This document shows positions 27,876-35,978 of a stretch of 64,000 nucleotides of DNA, in pieces. The DNA lies in NCBI RefSeq assembly GCF_001556185.1, contig NZ_LSIJ01000003.1:58760-122759 (forward strand), in the 5' to 3' direction. The stretch comes from Sphingomonas sp. CCH10-B3. GTDB lineage: Bacteria; Pseudomonadota; Alphaproteobacteria; Sphingomonadales; Sphingomonadaceae. The translations under genes and the position numbers were made by a program. Under the pieces are notes generated by a model. It did not search any database, was not told where the DNA came from, and worked only from the letters and a program-made list of their open reading frames with translations. Position 1 is the stretch's first letter, and every line of letters starts with the position of its first letter.

Positions 27876-29157
27876 CCTAAAGGTAGCCGTCATCGGCTTG
27901 GGCTATATCGGCCTGCCGACTGCTGCGGTGATCGCGCGCACCGGGGTCGAAGTGCTCGGCATCGACGTGTCCGACCATGTCGTCGAGACGGTCAATTCGG
28001 GCAAGGTTCACATCGAGGAAGTCGATCTCGACGGGCTCGTGTCGGGCGTGGTCGCCCGCGGGCATCTGCGCGCCTCGACCCTGATCGAACCCGCTGACGT
28101 GTTCGTCATCGCCGTGCCGACCCCGTTCAAGGCCGATCACCAGCCCGACATCGGCTATGTGCTGAAGGCCGCAACCACCGTCGCCGCGGTGCTGAAGGCA
28201 GGCGACATTGTCGTGCTCGAATCAACTTCGCCGGTCGGCACCACCGAACAGGTGCGCGACCTGCTCGCCCAGCTGCGGCCCGATCTGAGGATGCCGGGCA
28301 AGAGCACTGAACTAGCCGATGTTTCGATCGCCTATTGCCCCGAACGCGTGCTGCCCGGGCGCATTCTCGTCGAGCTGATCGACAATGACCGCGTCATTGG
28401 CGGCATTACCCCGCGCTGCGCGCGCAAGGCGCTCGCCTTCTATCGTCGTTTTGTTCGCGGCGCCTGCGTCACGACGACTGCACGCGCGGCGGAAATGACC
28501 AAGCTGACCGAGAACGCCTTCCGCGACGTCAACATCGCCTTTGCGAACGAGTTGAGCCTGGTCGCCGACCAGATGGGCGTCGATGTCTGGGAGGTTATCC
28601 GCCTCGCCAACCGCCACCCGCGCGTCAACATCCTGTCGCCCGGTCCCGGCGTCGGCGGGCATTGCATCGCGGTCGACCCGTGGTTCCTCGTCAGTGCCGC
28701 GCCCGCCCAGACGCCGCTGATCCGCACCGCGCGCGAAGTCAACGATGGCAAGGTCGCGCACACGATCAACCGCGCGATCGCGCTGATCGATCAGCACCCG
28801 GGCCGGCCGGTTGCCTGTCTCGGCCTCGCCTTCAAGGCCAATATCGACGATTTCCGCGAAAGCCCGGCGCTGAAGGTCGCGGCGGCACTTGCCGATCGCT
28901 ATGGCGAGCGCGTCCGCATCGTCGAGCCCTATGCACGCGAACTGCCGCGCGCGTTCGATGGCACCGGTGCGACGCTGATCGACCTCGACGATGCGATCGA
29001 GCGCTGCCCGGTGATGATCGTTCTGGTCGATCACGAAGTCTTCAAATCGGTGCCGCTCGACGAACGGGCGAAAAAGGCCGTGTACGATACGCGCGGCATC
29101 TGGCCCGATCAGCCCGCGCCGACCGCAATGCCTGTCGATCTGCGGCTTGCCGGCTGA
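27859..29157 (+). CDS. wecC: UDP-N-acetyl-D-mannosamine dehydrogenase
   Basis: 432-residue UDP-sugar dehydrogenase. Rossmann motif GLGYIGLPTAAVIARTG near residue 12; an AYCPERVLPG segment; the ENAFRDVNIAFANEL stretch; and the catalytic cysteine in GPGVGGHCIAVDPWF near residue 265. These and the direct coupling to wecB favour UDP-ManNAc to UDP-ManNAcA oxidation over UDP-glucose dehydrogenase. The ATG inside the end of wecB gives the family N-terminus. The next epimerase gene starts 35 bases on. Confidence 0.92.
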   Translation: MVSGSDLKVAVIGLGYIGLPTAAVIARTGVEVLGIDVSDHVVETVNSGKVHIEEVDLDGLVSGVVARGHLRASTLIEPADVFVIAVPTPFKADHQPDIGYVLKAATTVAAVLKAGDIVVLESTSPVGTTEQVRDLLAQLRPDLRMPGKSTELADVSIAYCPERVLPGRILVELIDNDRVIGGITPRCARKALAFYRRFVRGACVTTTARAAEMTKLTENAFRDVNIAFANELSLVADQMGVDVWEVIRLANRHPRVNILSPGPGVGGHCIAVDPWFLVSAAPAQTPLIRTAREVNDGKVAHTINRAIALIDQHPGRPVACLGLAFKANIDDFRESPALKVAAALADRYGERVRIVEPYARELPRAFDGTGATLIDLDDAIERCPVMIVLVDHEVFKSVPLDERAKKAVYDTRGIWPDQPAPTAMPVDLRLAG

Positions 29158-29192
29158 TTGCCGCCAATCGCCGAATCGGTCAGGACAGCTTC

Positions 29193-30161
29193 ATGCCAAT
29201 TCTCGTCACCGGCGCTGCAGGATTCATCGGCCATGCCGTCAGCCATGCGCTGCTCGATCGCGGCGAAACAGTGATCGGGATCGACAATCTCAACGATTAT
29301 TACGACGTCCGGCTCAAGCGCGATCGCCTCGCGACGCTCTCTGCCCGCACCGGCTTCGCGTTTGAGGCGATCGATATCGCCGACGCGGGCGCGGTCGCCG
29401 GGATCGTCGCATCGCGGGGTATCGATCGCGTCATCCACCTCGCCGCCCAGGCGGGGGTCCGCTACAGCCTCCAGAACCCGCTCGCTTATGAACGGTCGAA
29501 CCTCGCCGGCCATCTGGCGGTGCTCGAAGCCTGTCGCGCGGCCGATGTCGCACACCTCGTCTATGCGTCGTCGAGCTCGGTCTATGGCGATCGCCCGCTC
29601 GACGGGCAGGGCTTTCGTGAGGACGATCCGGCCGAGACGCCGGTGTCGCTCTATGCAGCCACGAAGCGCGCCTGCGAGCTGATGAGCCAGAGCTACACGA
29701 TGTTCGGCTTTCCGCAGACCGGACTGCGCTTCTTCACTGTCTATGGCCCTTGGGGTCGCCCCGACATGGCCTATTTCTTCTTCACGCAGAAAATGCTCGC
29801 GGGCGAGCCGATCGAAATTTTCGGCGAAGGCAAGCTGGCGCGCGATTTCACCTACATCGACGACATCGTTGCCGGCATTCTCGGCGCGCTCGATAACCCG
29901 CCCGCACGCCATGCCCACCGCGTGCTCAACATCGGCAACTGCCGCCCCGAAACCGTGCTGACGATGGTGCAATCGCTGGAGGCCGCGCTCGGCGTCAAGG
30001 CGACGATGGTCATGAAGCCCAAGCCCCCCGGCGACGTTACCGCGACCTTTGCCGATGTCACGCGGCTGCACGCGCTGACGGGCTATGCGCCGAAGGTGTC
30101 GATCGGCGAGGGATTGGTCCGGTTCGCCGACTGGTTCCGCGGCTATTACCGCATCGGTTGA
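29193..30161 (+). CDS. UDP-glucuronate 4-epimerase-like NAD-dependent epimerase
   Basis: 322-residue extended SDR protein. TGAAGFIGHAV lies at residues 5-15, the NDYYDVRLKRDRL stretch typical of UDP-glucuronate epimerases (LpsL/CapI) follows near 40, then HLAAQAGVRYS, SSSSVYG, the catalytic YAATK, and GPWGRPDMAYF. It would interconvert UDP-GlcA and UDP-GalA, though a related uronic acid could be the substrate. It is third in the wecB-wecC operon and overlaps the convergent M48 gene by 16 bases. Confidence 0.87.
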   Translation: MPILVTGAAGFIGHAVSHALLDRGETVIGIDNLNDYYDVRLKRDRLATLSARTGFAFEAIDIADAGAVAGIVASRGIDRVIHLAAQAGVRYSLQNPLAYERSNLAGHLAVLEACRAADVAHLVYASSSSVYGDRPLDGQGFREDDPAETPVSLYAATKRACELMSQSYTMFGFPQTGLRFFTVYGPWGRPDMAYFFFTQKMLAGEPIEIFGEGKLARDFTYIDDIVAGILGALDNPPARHAHRVLNIGNCRPETVLTMVQSLEAALGVKATMVMKPKPPGDVTATFADVTRLHALTGYAPKVSIGEGLVRFADWFRGYYRIG

Positions 30162-31135
30162 TCGGCAAGCGCAACCAGCGGCGGAATGAAGGGGGCTTTG
30201 GCACCCGCCGGAATATTGGCGGCTTCCGCGTCAAGGGCGGCCGCGCGCTCCCGGCGTGCGGGATAGGCTCGGTTGCGAAAAATGCCACCATCAATCGCCT
30301 TGCCCGGTCCGCGCCAGAATCGCCCTGCCCCTGCCGGATCATAGCCCGCGTTATAAAGCAGATAGACGCTCAACCGATCGGCTTCCGATTCAGCCTGGCG
30401 GTGCAGGCGACCGCTTTTGCCGAGCTCGGAAAATGCCCCGTAGTGCACGCCCGCCGCCTCCAGCCGCGCGCGGTGGCGCAGGATGACATGCGACAGTTCA
30501 TGCGCGACAATCACAGCCAGCGATGCATCGTCAAACCGATCGAGATAAGGCGCGCCGATCTGCACCGTCGCGTCGCCAGCGGCGGCCTCGTCGAGATCAT
30601 GGACTTCGAAACGCACCCGGCACCCCGGTTGCGGCATGACCGCCACATCACGACGCGCGCCCGCCCGCAAGAGCTGCAGCCGGACCTCGCGCTCAGGCGG
30701 CAGGCTTGCCAGACGTTGATCGATCGCATCGCGCGCGAGCGTGCTGGCGGGCGCGCTGTCCGGCACAAAGGCCTGTGGCAGCGAAGCGTCGCCGATCGCG
30801 ATCAGGCCATCGTCGGCGACAATGCCTGCCTGATCGGCGGCGCTGCCGGGCACCACGGCTTCGATCGCGATCGGCGTGCCGAAGCCAAAGGCCTGGCGCG
30901 CCGCCGCGCGGACCGCCGGGCGATATTGCTCCAGCGCGTGCAACACGATGCCGAGCCGCGGCTGGCGATCGGGACAGAGCGCCACATTGGCAATCGCCAG
31001 CCGCTCCCCGATCGCGGCTAGGCGAAGGTCGGCACCGCGCAACAGCATGAAGCCGTTGGTCTCAGGCAGCGCCGCGCGGGCAACGGGCACGCTTTCAACA
31101 ACAAGCAGCAGGGCGATGGCGATTCGGGCGACCAT
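30146..31135 (-). CDS. Secreted M48-family metalloprotease with PDZ-like region
   Basis: 329 residues. Residues 1-21 are a signal peptide ending ARA. A PDZ-like part (EAVVPGSAADQAGIVADDGLIAIGD, about 93-118) precedes the protease core. The zinc motif HELSH is near residue 214 with the third ligand in the ESEADRLSVYLLYNAGYDP helix. No membrane helices follow, so the enzyme should be soluble in the periplasm. In many relatives the PDZ part is elsewhere. The target is unknown; the place between polysaccharide genes suggests, but does not prove, an envelope role. Confidence 0.82.
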   Translation of the reverse strand: MVARIAIALLLVVESVPVARAALPETNGFMLLRGADLRLAAIGERLAIANVALCPDRQPRLGIVLHALEQYRPAVRAAARQAFGFGTPIAIEAVVPGSAADQAGIVADDGLIAIGDASLPQAFVPDSAPASTLARDAIDQRLASLPPEREVRLQLLRAGARRDVAVMPQPGCRVRFEVHDLDEAAAGDATVQIGAPYLDRFDDASLAVIVAHELSHVILRHRARLEAAGVHYGAFSELGKSGRLHRQAESEADRLSVYLLYNAGYDPAGAGRFWRGPGKAIDGGIFRNRAYPARRERAAALDAEAANIPAGAKAPFIPPLVALADQPMR

Positions 31136-31226
31136 GCCGCCCTTTACAGACGGTGCCCGCTCTGGTCATTCGCGTTTCAAGCTAGTAGCGGCGAACGCTT
31201 CCGTTTGTGTGGTCCAAGTCTGAAGC

Positions 31227-32006
31227 ATGTTCAAAAAGCTGCGTAAGGTGATTCGTCCGGAAGCGCGCGCAGCGTCGATCCCCGACGCCATGCGGCTGTA
31301 TGTGATCGGCGACATTCATGGGCGGCTGGACCTGCTCGATGCCCTGCTCGAGCGAATCGATGCCGACGATGCCGAGCGTCCCCCGCTCGAGCCCCGCTTG
31401 ATCTTCCTTGGTGACCTGATTGATCGTGGTCCCGATTCGGCGGGCGTCATCGACCGCGCCATGACGATAGCGCGAGTGGCGCCGCAGACGCGGTTCCTGA
31501 TGGGGAACCATGAAGAGGTGTTTCTGAAAGTGCTGGGCGGCGACCTGGCCGCGCTCAAATTTTTCTGCCGGATCGGCGGGCGCGAGACGATTCTCAGCTA
31601 TGGCCTGTCTGTCGCCGATTATGACCGGCTGGATTACGAAGCATTGATGGCGGTCGTGCTCGATATCGTTCCGCCTGCGCATCGGCAGTTCCTGATGCAG
31701 TTCCATGACATGGTCGAGATCGGCGATTACGTCTTCGTCCATGCCGGGATCCGGCCGGACCGTACGCTGGCGGACCAAAAGCCTGCCGATCTCCGCTGGA
31801 TCCGCGAGCCGTTTCTCGGCTCGTCGGCACGTCATGAAAAGATCGTCGTCCATGGTCACACGATCACTTCGGAGGTCGAGGTGCGGCCCAACCGGATCGG
31901 GATAGATACGGGCGCCTATGTTACTGGGAAGCTGACGGCTCTCGGCTTCGAAGGCGATCGCTGGTGGCCACTGCTCGCAGATGCAACAGAATTGTCACAA
32001 TGCTAA
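31227..32006 (+). CDS. Metallophosphatase (PP2A/PrpA-like serine/threonine phosphatase family)
   Basis: 259-residue calcineurin-like phosphoesterase. Metal-binding motifs in order: GDIHG near residue 28, GDLIDRGPDS near 64, GNHE near 93, VHAGIRP near 171 and VHGHT near 209. No signal peptide, so cytoplasmic. Such enzymes occur in several exopolysaccharide loci, where removal of phosphate from protein or small substrates is possible; a link to the tyrosine kinase further down is only an idea. It is divergent from the M48 gene. Confidence 0.85.
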   Translation: MFKKLRKVIRPEARAASIPDAMRLYVIGDIHGRLDLLDALLERIDADDAERPPLEPRLIFLGDLIDRGPDSAGVIDRAMTIARVAPQTRFLMGNHEEVFLKVLGGDLAALKFFCRIGGRETILSYGLSVADYDRLDYEALMAVVLDIVPPAHRQFLMQFHDMVEIGDYVFVHAGIRPDRTLADQKPADLRWIREPFLGSSARHEKIVVHGHTITSEVEVRPNRIGIDTGAYVTGKLTALGFEGDRWWPLLADATELSQC

Positions 32007-32192
32007 ATTGTCGCAGGCGAATTTTTTTAATGCTTTTTTGCAATCCGTTGGCTAAGGCGCCGTCAGCGAGGGCGAGGTGACTGTTTCGCTCTTGCAGCAC
32101 ATGAACTTTTGCGCTGCGTCCGCGTTTTGAAAGCAGTTGCAAATATCATTTTCTCGTGGCAAAGGGTCCGCGGCTTAAAAAGGGAGCTACCA

Positions 32193-32450
32193 ATGAGCGT
32201 CGCAAAAATCCTTCTCACCGTGGCTGCTGCCTCGATGGCAGTTTCGCCTGCTCTGGCAGCTGCAAGCAATCCTGCGTCGAGCCTGTCGCTCGCGCCGGCA
32301 GCCAAGTCGCTTCGCGTTGCGTCGACCGTCAGCAAGAAGAGCAAGATCGGCCAGACCGGCGTTATCGCGATTGTCGTGATCGCCGTTGGCGGTGCGATTG
32401 GTGGTATCGTTGCTGGCACGACCGGCAGCAACACGGCTACCAGCCGCTGA
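32193..32450 (+). CDS. Small secreted/membrane protein with glycine-zipper segment
   Basis: 85 residues. A signal peptide (about 1-23, ending ALA) is followed by a serine/alanine/lysine-rich middle. Then a hydrophobic stretch (about 58-77, GVIAIVVIAVGGAIGG) carries small-residue spacing typical of a glycine zipper, and a short polar tail ends the protein. Function unknown. The start is set by AGGGAG six bases before the ATG; upstream in-frame codons lack such a site. A strong terminator follows, so it is an independent, possibly well-expressed unit. Confidence 0.7.
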   Translation: MSVAKILLTVAAASMAVSPALAAASNPASSLSLAPAAKSLRVASTVSKKSKIGQTGVIAIVVIAVGGAIGGIVAGTTGSNTATSR

Positions 32451-32470
32451 TATCGGTTCAGAACTAGAGA

Positions 32471-32499
32471 AAATGGCGGCTTCGGCCGCCATTTTTTTT
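32471..32499 (+). terminator. Strong intrinsic terminator (possibly bidirectional)
   Basis: ATGGCGGC-TTCG-GCCGCCAT hairpin with a UUCG-type tetraloop, followed by eight T. It lies 20 bases after the small secreted protein gene. On the other strand the stem is followed by TTTT, so it may also stop transcripts from the acyltransferase gene. Confidence 0.9.
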
Positions 32500-32723
32500 G
32501 TGCGTTGCGGATTGGGTTCGGCAGCACAAGCGGTGACGATGCGAGGCGCCACATCACTCGCGTTGGCCGGAGCACGAACGTCCCCCGCCATGTCGACTCA
32601 ACCCCTGTCGTGTCGAAACGATCAGGCCGTCAGTGCCGATCGGAGCACGGTCACACGATTCGATTTGTAACGAAATGTACGGCGCGAAGGCAGTCGATTG
32701 CCAATGGGACAGCGCCTCCACCG

Positions 32724-34727
32724 CTACCGATCGCCGACCTTCACAGTCGCGGAGCTCTCGCCGAACGCTCGCTCGATCGCCGGCGCTAGCCGTCGGGCAC
32801 CCTCCAGGCTCAGATGGTCGTCGTCATAATAGAGTGGCACCCCGTCGGCATAAACGATGCACTTGCCATCGGGGCAGAACAGTTCTCGCGGCAGCACCCG
32901 GTGCAGATTCCCGCCATAGGGTAGCGCATCGAGCACACTTATCACGGCCCGGTGGCGTTGGTCATAATAGCCGACAGGCCGGGTGAAGCTTGCCGGATCG
33001 CCGCCCTTGGCAATGATCCGCGCGAGCGTGGTCGGGATGTTATAGCCCGTCTCCGGGATCGGATAGACGATCACGATCTGCTTGCCGGTCGCCTTCAGCG
33101 CCGTGATCGTCCGGGTAATCGCCGCCGCAAGAGCCTGCTCGGCTTCCGGGCTGAAGCGCGGGAGCCATTGCCCCTCGCGCGTCATCAGCGACGGCAGCTG
33201 CTCATTGCTCTCCGCCGGACCGAAATCCACTGCCCGGCCCTTTGTGTAAACGCTCCAGCGCGCCGCGACGATGACCCGGGTAATTTCGGGATGGCTTTTC
33301 AGAAACGCAAATTTGCGATCGTTCATCGCGATGCATTTGCGATCGGTGCCGATACCGAGCAGCGGCGGGCAGCTGGCATCGACGGCGTAATAGAAACCGG
33401 CCCCCGAATCGGCAGCGATCTGCCGGACGGCGCCCGTCAATGCGTCGCCGTGCGAATCACCCCACAACATCCCCGTCGGACGCGCCCGGTCACCGATGAA
33501 GCAAGGCGCCGCAGCCGATAGCTCGCGATCAATCCGCCCGGAGCAATCGACCATCCCCGAACCATGCGAATTCTCGGCCAGCAGACTGCGCTGAACCACC
33601 GGCGACAGGCGCTGCGGCAAGCCGTGCGAAACGATCAGGACGGCGCTGGCGGCAACGGCTGCCGAAACGATCACTCCCGCGCCGCCGAACAGCGTCGCTG
33701 GCCGCGCAAGCAGGGTCTTGCTGCGGAACGGCTGCTCGATGAAACGCCATGACAGATAGGCCAGCACAAAAGCGATCAAGAGCGCCGCAAGCGCCTGTGC
33801 CTGCGTCAATTTGTCGATCGTGTAATATTCGAAGAAGACCAGCGCAGGCCAATGCCAGAGGTAAAGCGAATAAGAGATAAGCCCAACGCCGACCAGCGGC
33901 GCGGCCGCCAGCACGCGCCCGCCGATCGCGCGCTCGGTCATGTTGGCGTAGATCGACAGCCCGGCCCCCAGCGTCGGCAGCAGCGCAGTAATGCCCGGAA
34001 ATGGCGTCTGGTCGGTGTAGAAAACGACCGAAATCGCAATCATTACCGGCCCGAGCACGGACAGGATATCGGCAGCGCGCCGGGATCTTAGCGGCGGCAC
34101 AGCGCCCGTCGCGATCAGCCCGCCGATCATCAACTCCCATGCGCGCATCGGCGCCCAATAAAAGCCGGTGGTGGGGAAGTAGTAGGAACAGAATACAGCC
34201 GATGCGAAGGACAGCAGCGCAAGGGCAATCAGCACGCTGTTCAGCCGGTCGCGCCGCCAGCGCGCGATTGCCCACAACAGCGGCGGGAACAGGATATAGA
34301 ATTGCTCTTCGACCGCCAGCGACCAGGTGTGGAGCAAGGGTTTGGCTGCCGCAGCACCGTCGAAATAGCCCGATTGCCACCAGAACAACATGTTCGACGC
34401 CGACAGCGTTGCCGCGATCGCGCTCTTCGCGAAATCGCTGAGATCGCGCGGCATCATCAGAATCGTTGCGGCAACGAAGCAGACCGCAATCATCGCGAAC
34501 AGCGCGGGGAAAATGCGGCGGATGCGGCGCTCGTAGAAGCGGACCAGCGAAAAGGCGCGCTCATCGACTTCGCGCACGAGGATCGATGTAATCAGATAGC
34601 CCGAAATGACGAAGAAAACGTCCACACCGACATAGCCGCCGGAAAATCCCGGCAAGTGCGCGTGAAAGAACAGCACGGGCAGCACGGCAAGCGCGCGCAG
34701 GCCATCAATGTCCTTGCGATATTTCAT
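32724..34727 (-). CDS. OafA/YrhL-type acyltransferase with C-terminal SGNH domain (first copy)
   Basis: 667 residues. Residues 1 to about 380 form the acyltransferase-3 membrane domain, with the start KYRKDIDGLRALAVLPVLFFHA, then GYVGVDVFFVISGYLI and RRIRRIFPAL. From about 430 an SGNH-like periplasmic domain follows, with WGDSHGDAL (block I serine) and YYDDDHLSLEGAR (Asp-His block). Such proteins transfer acetyl groups to surface polysaccharide. It lies 78 bases after the unknown 390-aa gene and is the last in the leftward export group. Confidence 0.9.
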   Translation of the reverse strand: MKYRKDIDGLRALAVLPVLFFHAHLPGFSGGYVGVDVFFVISGYLITSILVREVDERAFSLVRFYERRIRRIFPALFAMIAVCFVAATILMMPRDLSDFAKSAIAATLSASNMLFWWQSGYFDGAAAAKPLLHTWSLAVEEQFYILFPPLLWAIARWRRDRLNSVLIALALLSFASAVFCSYYFPTTGFYWAPMRAWELMIGGLIATGAVPPLRSRRAADILSVLGPVMIAISVVFYTDQTPFPGITALLPTLGAGLSIYANMTERAIGGRVLAAAPLVGVGLISYSLYLWHWPALVFFEYYTIDKLTQAQALAALLIAFVLAYLSWRFIEQPFRSKTLLARPATLFGGAGVIVSAAVAASAVLIVSHGLPQRLSPVVQRSLLAENSHGSGMVDCSGRIDRELSAAAPCFIGDRARPTGMLWGDSHGDALTGAVRQIAADSGAGFYYAVDASCPPLLGIGTDRKCIAMNDRKFAFLKSHPEITRVIVAARWSVYTKGRAVDFGPAESNEQLPSLMTREGQWLPRFSPEAEQALAAAITRTITALKATGKQIVIVYPIPETGYNIPTTLARIIAKGGDPASFTRPVGYYDQRHRAVISVLDALPYGGNLHRVLPRELFCPDGKCIVYADGVPLYYDDDHLSLEGARRLAPAIERAFGESSATVKVGDR

Positions 34728-34805
34728 AAGCCCCCGGTTGTCCGCCTGCGACGAAAGGCCAATCCGCTCATCATGATGACCGGCTGCCGATCGTCCCCCT
34801 TGCGA

Positions 34806-35978
34806 TCAGTTCTTGGTGATGGCGAGGCGCGTCACCGTCAAGCGCATCGGCACATCGGTGCCGACGTCACCCTCGCCCAAATCGAATGCCAGACTCTGCG
34901 CAGTGCAGCCGTTCGCCGGGACCGTGAAGGGCGATTGCGGTGCCTCGCCCGCACCCACTGGCCGCTTCAGCAAAGGTGCGGCGTCGCTCCCCTGGCAACC
35001 AAGCGAAACCGTCACCGGGATTGCCCGTTCGGCATTGTCGAACTGGCTGTTGATCGCGAAGGCATAATTGCCCGGCGAAAGGTTCAAGATCCGCTCGGCA
35101 ACGCGCGCTTGGCCCGAGCGCGCATCGATGGTGAACCCGCCCTGCGCCGTCGGCGTTGCCGAAGCCTCAAAGCGCGACGCGAGTTTCCAGTCGAGCGGCG
35201 GATAGGCCCCTACCGCCGCGAGCGACGCGCCGACGGCTGCAGGGGACGGTGACCACGCGCGATAAAGCGTGAAAGCTTCGGGCCACTTACCGACGTCGGC
35301 AAGGCGCTGGATATAGTAACGCTTCAGATCCTCGCGCAGCCCCTGCGGCTGGCGCGACAAGCGGATGGCGATGGGCACCAGTGCCTTGTCCGCCTTTGAC
35401 GACGCGAATGCATATTGCAGGAAGCCCGTCTGCCATGACGGATACTTGACCAGCAGGTCCGACAATGCGGCAGCGATCGGCGGCTCGTTTGCAGCACTCA
35501 CGAGCGTCGGGAACAGCAGCTTTTCGGATGCACCATCGGTCCGCAGCGCGCGATCGTAATAGACGAGCGCGCCGCGCACATCGCCCTGGGCTACGCGCCG
35601 CTCGATCAGCCGCAAATTGGTCAGCAGGTCACGGCGCGAGAAACGCTCGGACAAGTCGATCAACGCGGCCATGCGCGCCGGCGGCGACCCTTCGATTTCA
35701 CCGACCAGCGAAATGGTGCGGATCGCCTGCGGCGTCACCGGTTCGTAGACCAGCGCACGCGTCGCCATCTCGCGCACGCCGTCGATCTCATCCTCGAGCA
35801 GCTTGGCCTGGGCAGCGCGCGACAATGCTTCGCCATTGGCGGGCCAGATCGCGACGGCGGTCTGCGGGACGGTCGCGGTAACGGCGTAGCTCGTCGAGAC
35901 CAAAATGGTCGGCACCACCAGCAGCACCGTCGCAATCAGCCCGACGATGCGCAGCGACAGCGCGACCGGCAGCGTCAC
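34806..35978 (-). CDS. Unknown protein coupled to the Wzz/kinase gene
   Basis: 390 residues. One N-terminal membrane helix (about 8-32) is followed by a helical region of about 200 residues in which TPR-like repeats may be present (for example LRLIERRVAQGDVRGALVYYDRAL). A C-terminal beta-rich part (about 270-385) has two cysteines (CQG and NGC) that could form a disulfide. Most of the protein should be periplasmic. I do not recognise the family. Its start overlaps the Wzz/kinase stop by four bases, which ties it to polysaccharide export. Confidence 0.6.
   Translation of the reverse strand: MTLPVALSLRIVGLIATVLLVVPTILVSTSYAVTATVPQTAVAIWPANGEALSRAAQAKLLEDEIDGVREMATRALVYEPVTPQAIRTISLVGEIEGSPPARMAALIDLSERFSRRDLLTNLRLIERRVAQGDVRGALVYYDRALRTDGASEKLLFPTLVSAANEPPIAAALSDLLVKYPSWQTGFLQYAFASSKADKALVPIAIRLSRQPQGLREDLKRYYIQRLADVGKWPEAFTLYRAWSPSPAAVGASLAAVGAYPPLDWKLASRFEASATPTAQGGFTIDARSGQARVAERILNLSPGNYAFAINSQFDNAERAIPVTVSLGCQGSDAAPLLKRPVGAGEAPQSPFTVPANGCTAQSLAFDLGEGDVGTDVPMRLTVTRLAITKN

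Noticed and set aside
32500-32723. Small frames between the terminator and the acyltransferase stop
   Set aside because: No signal peptide, motif or start signal; treated as intergenic.
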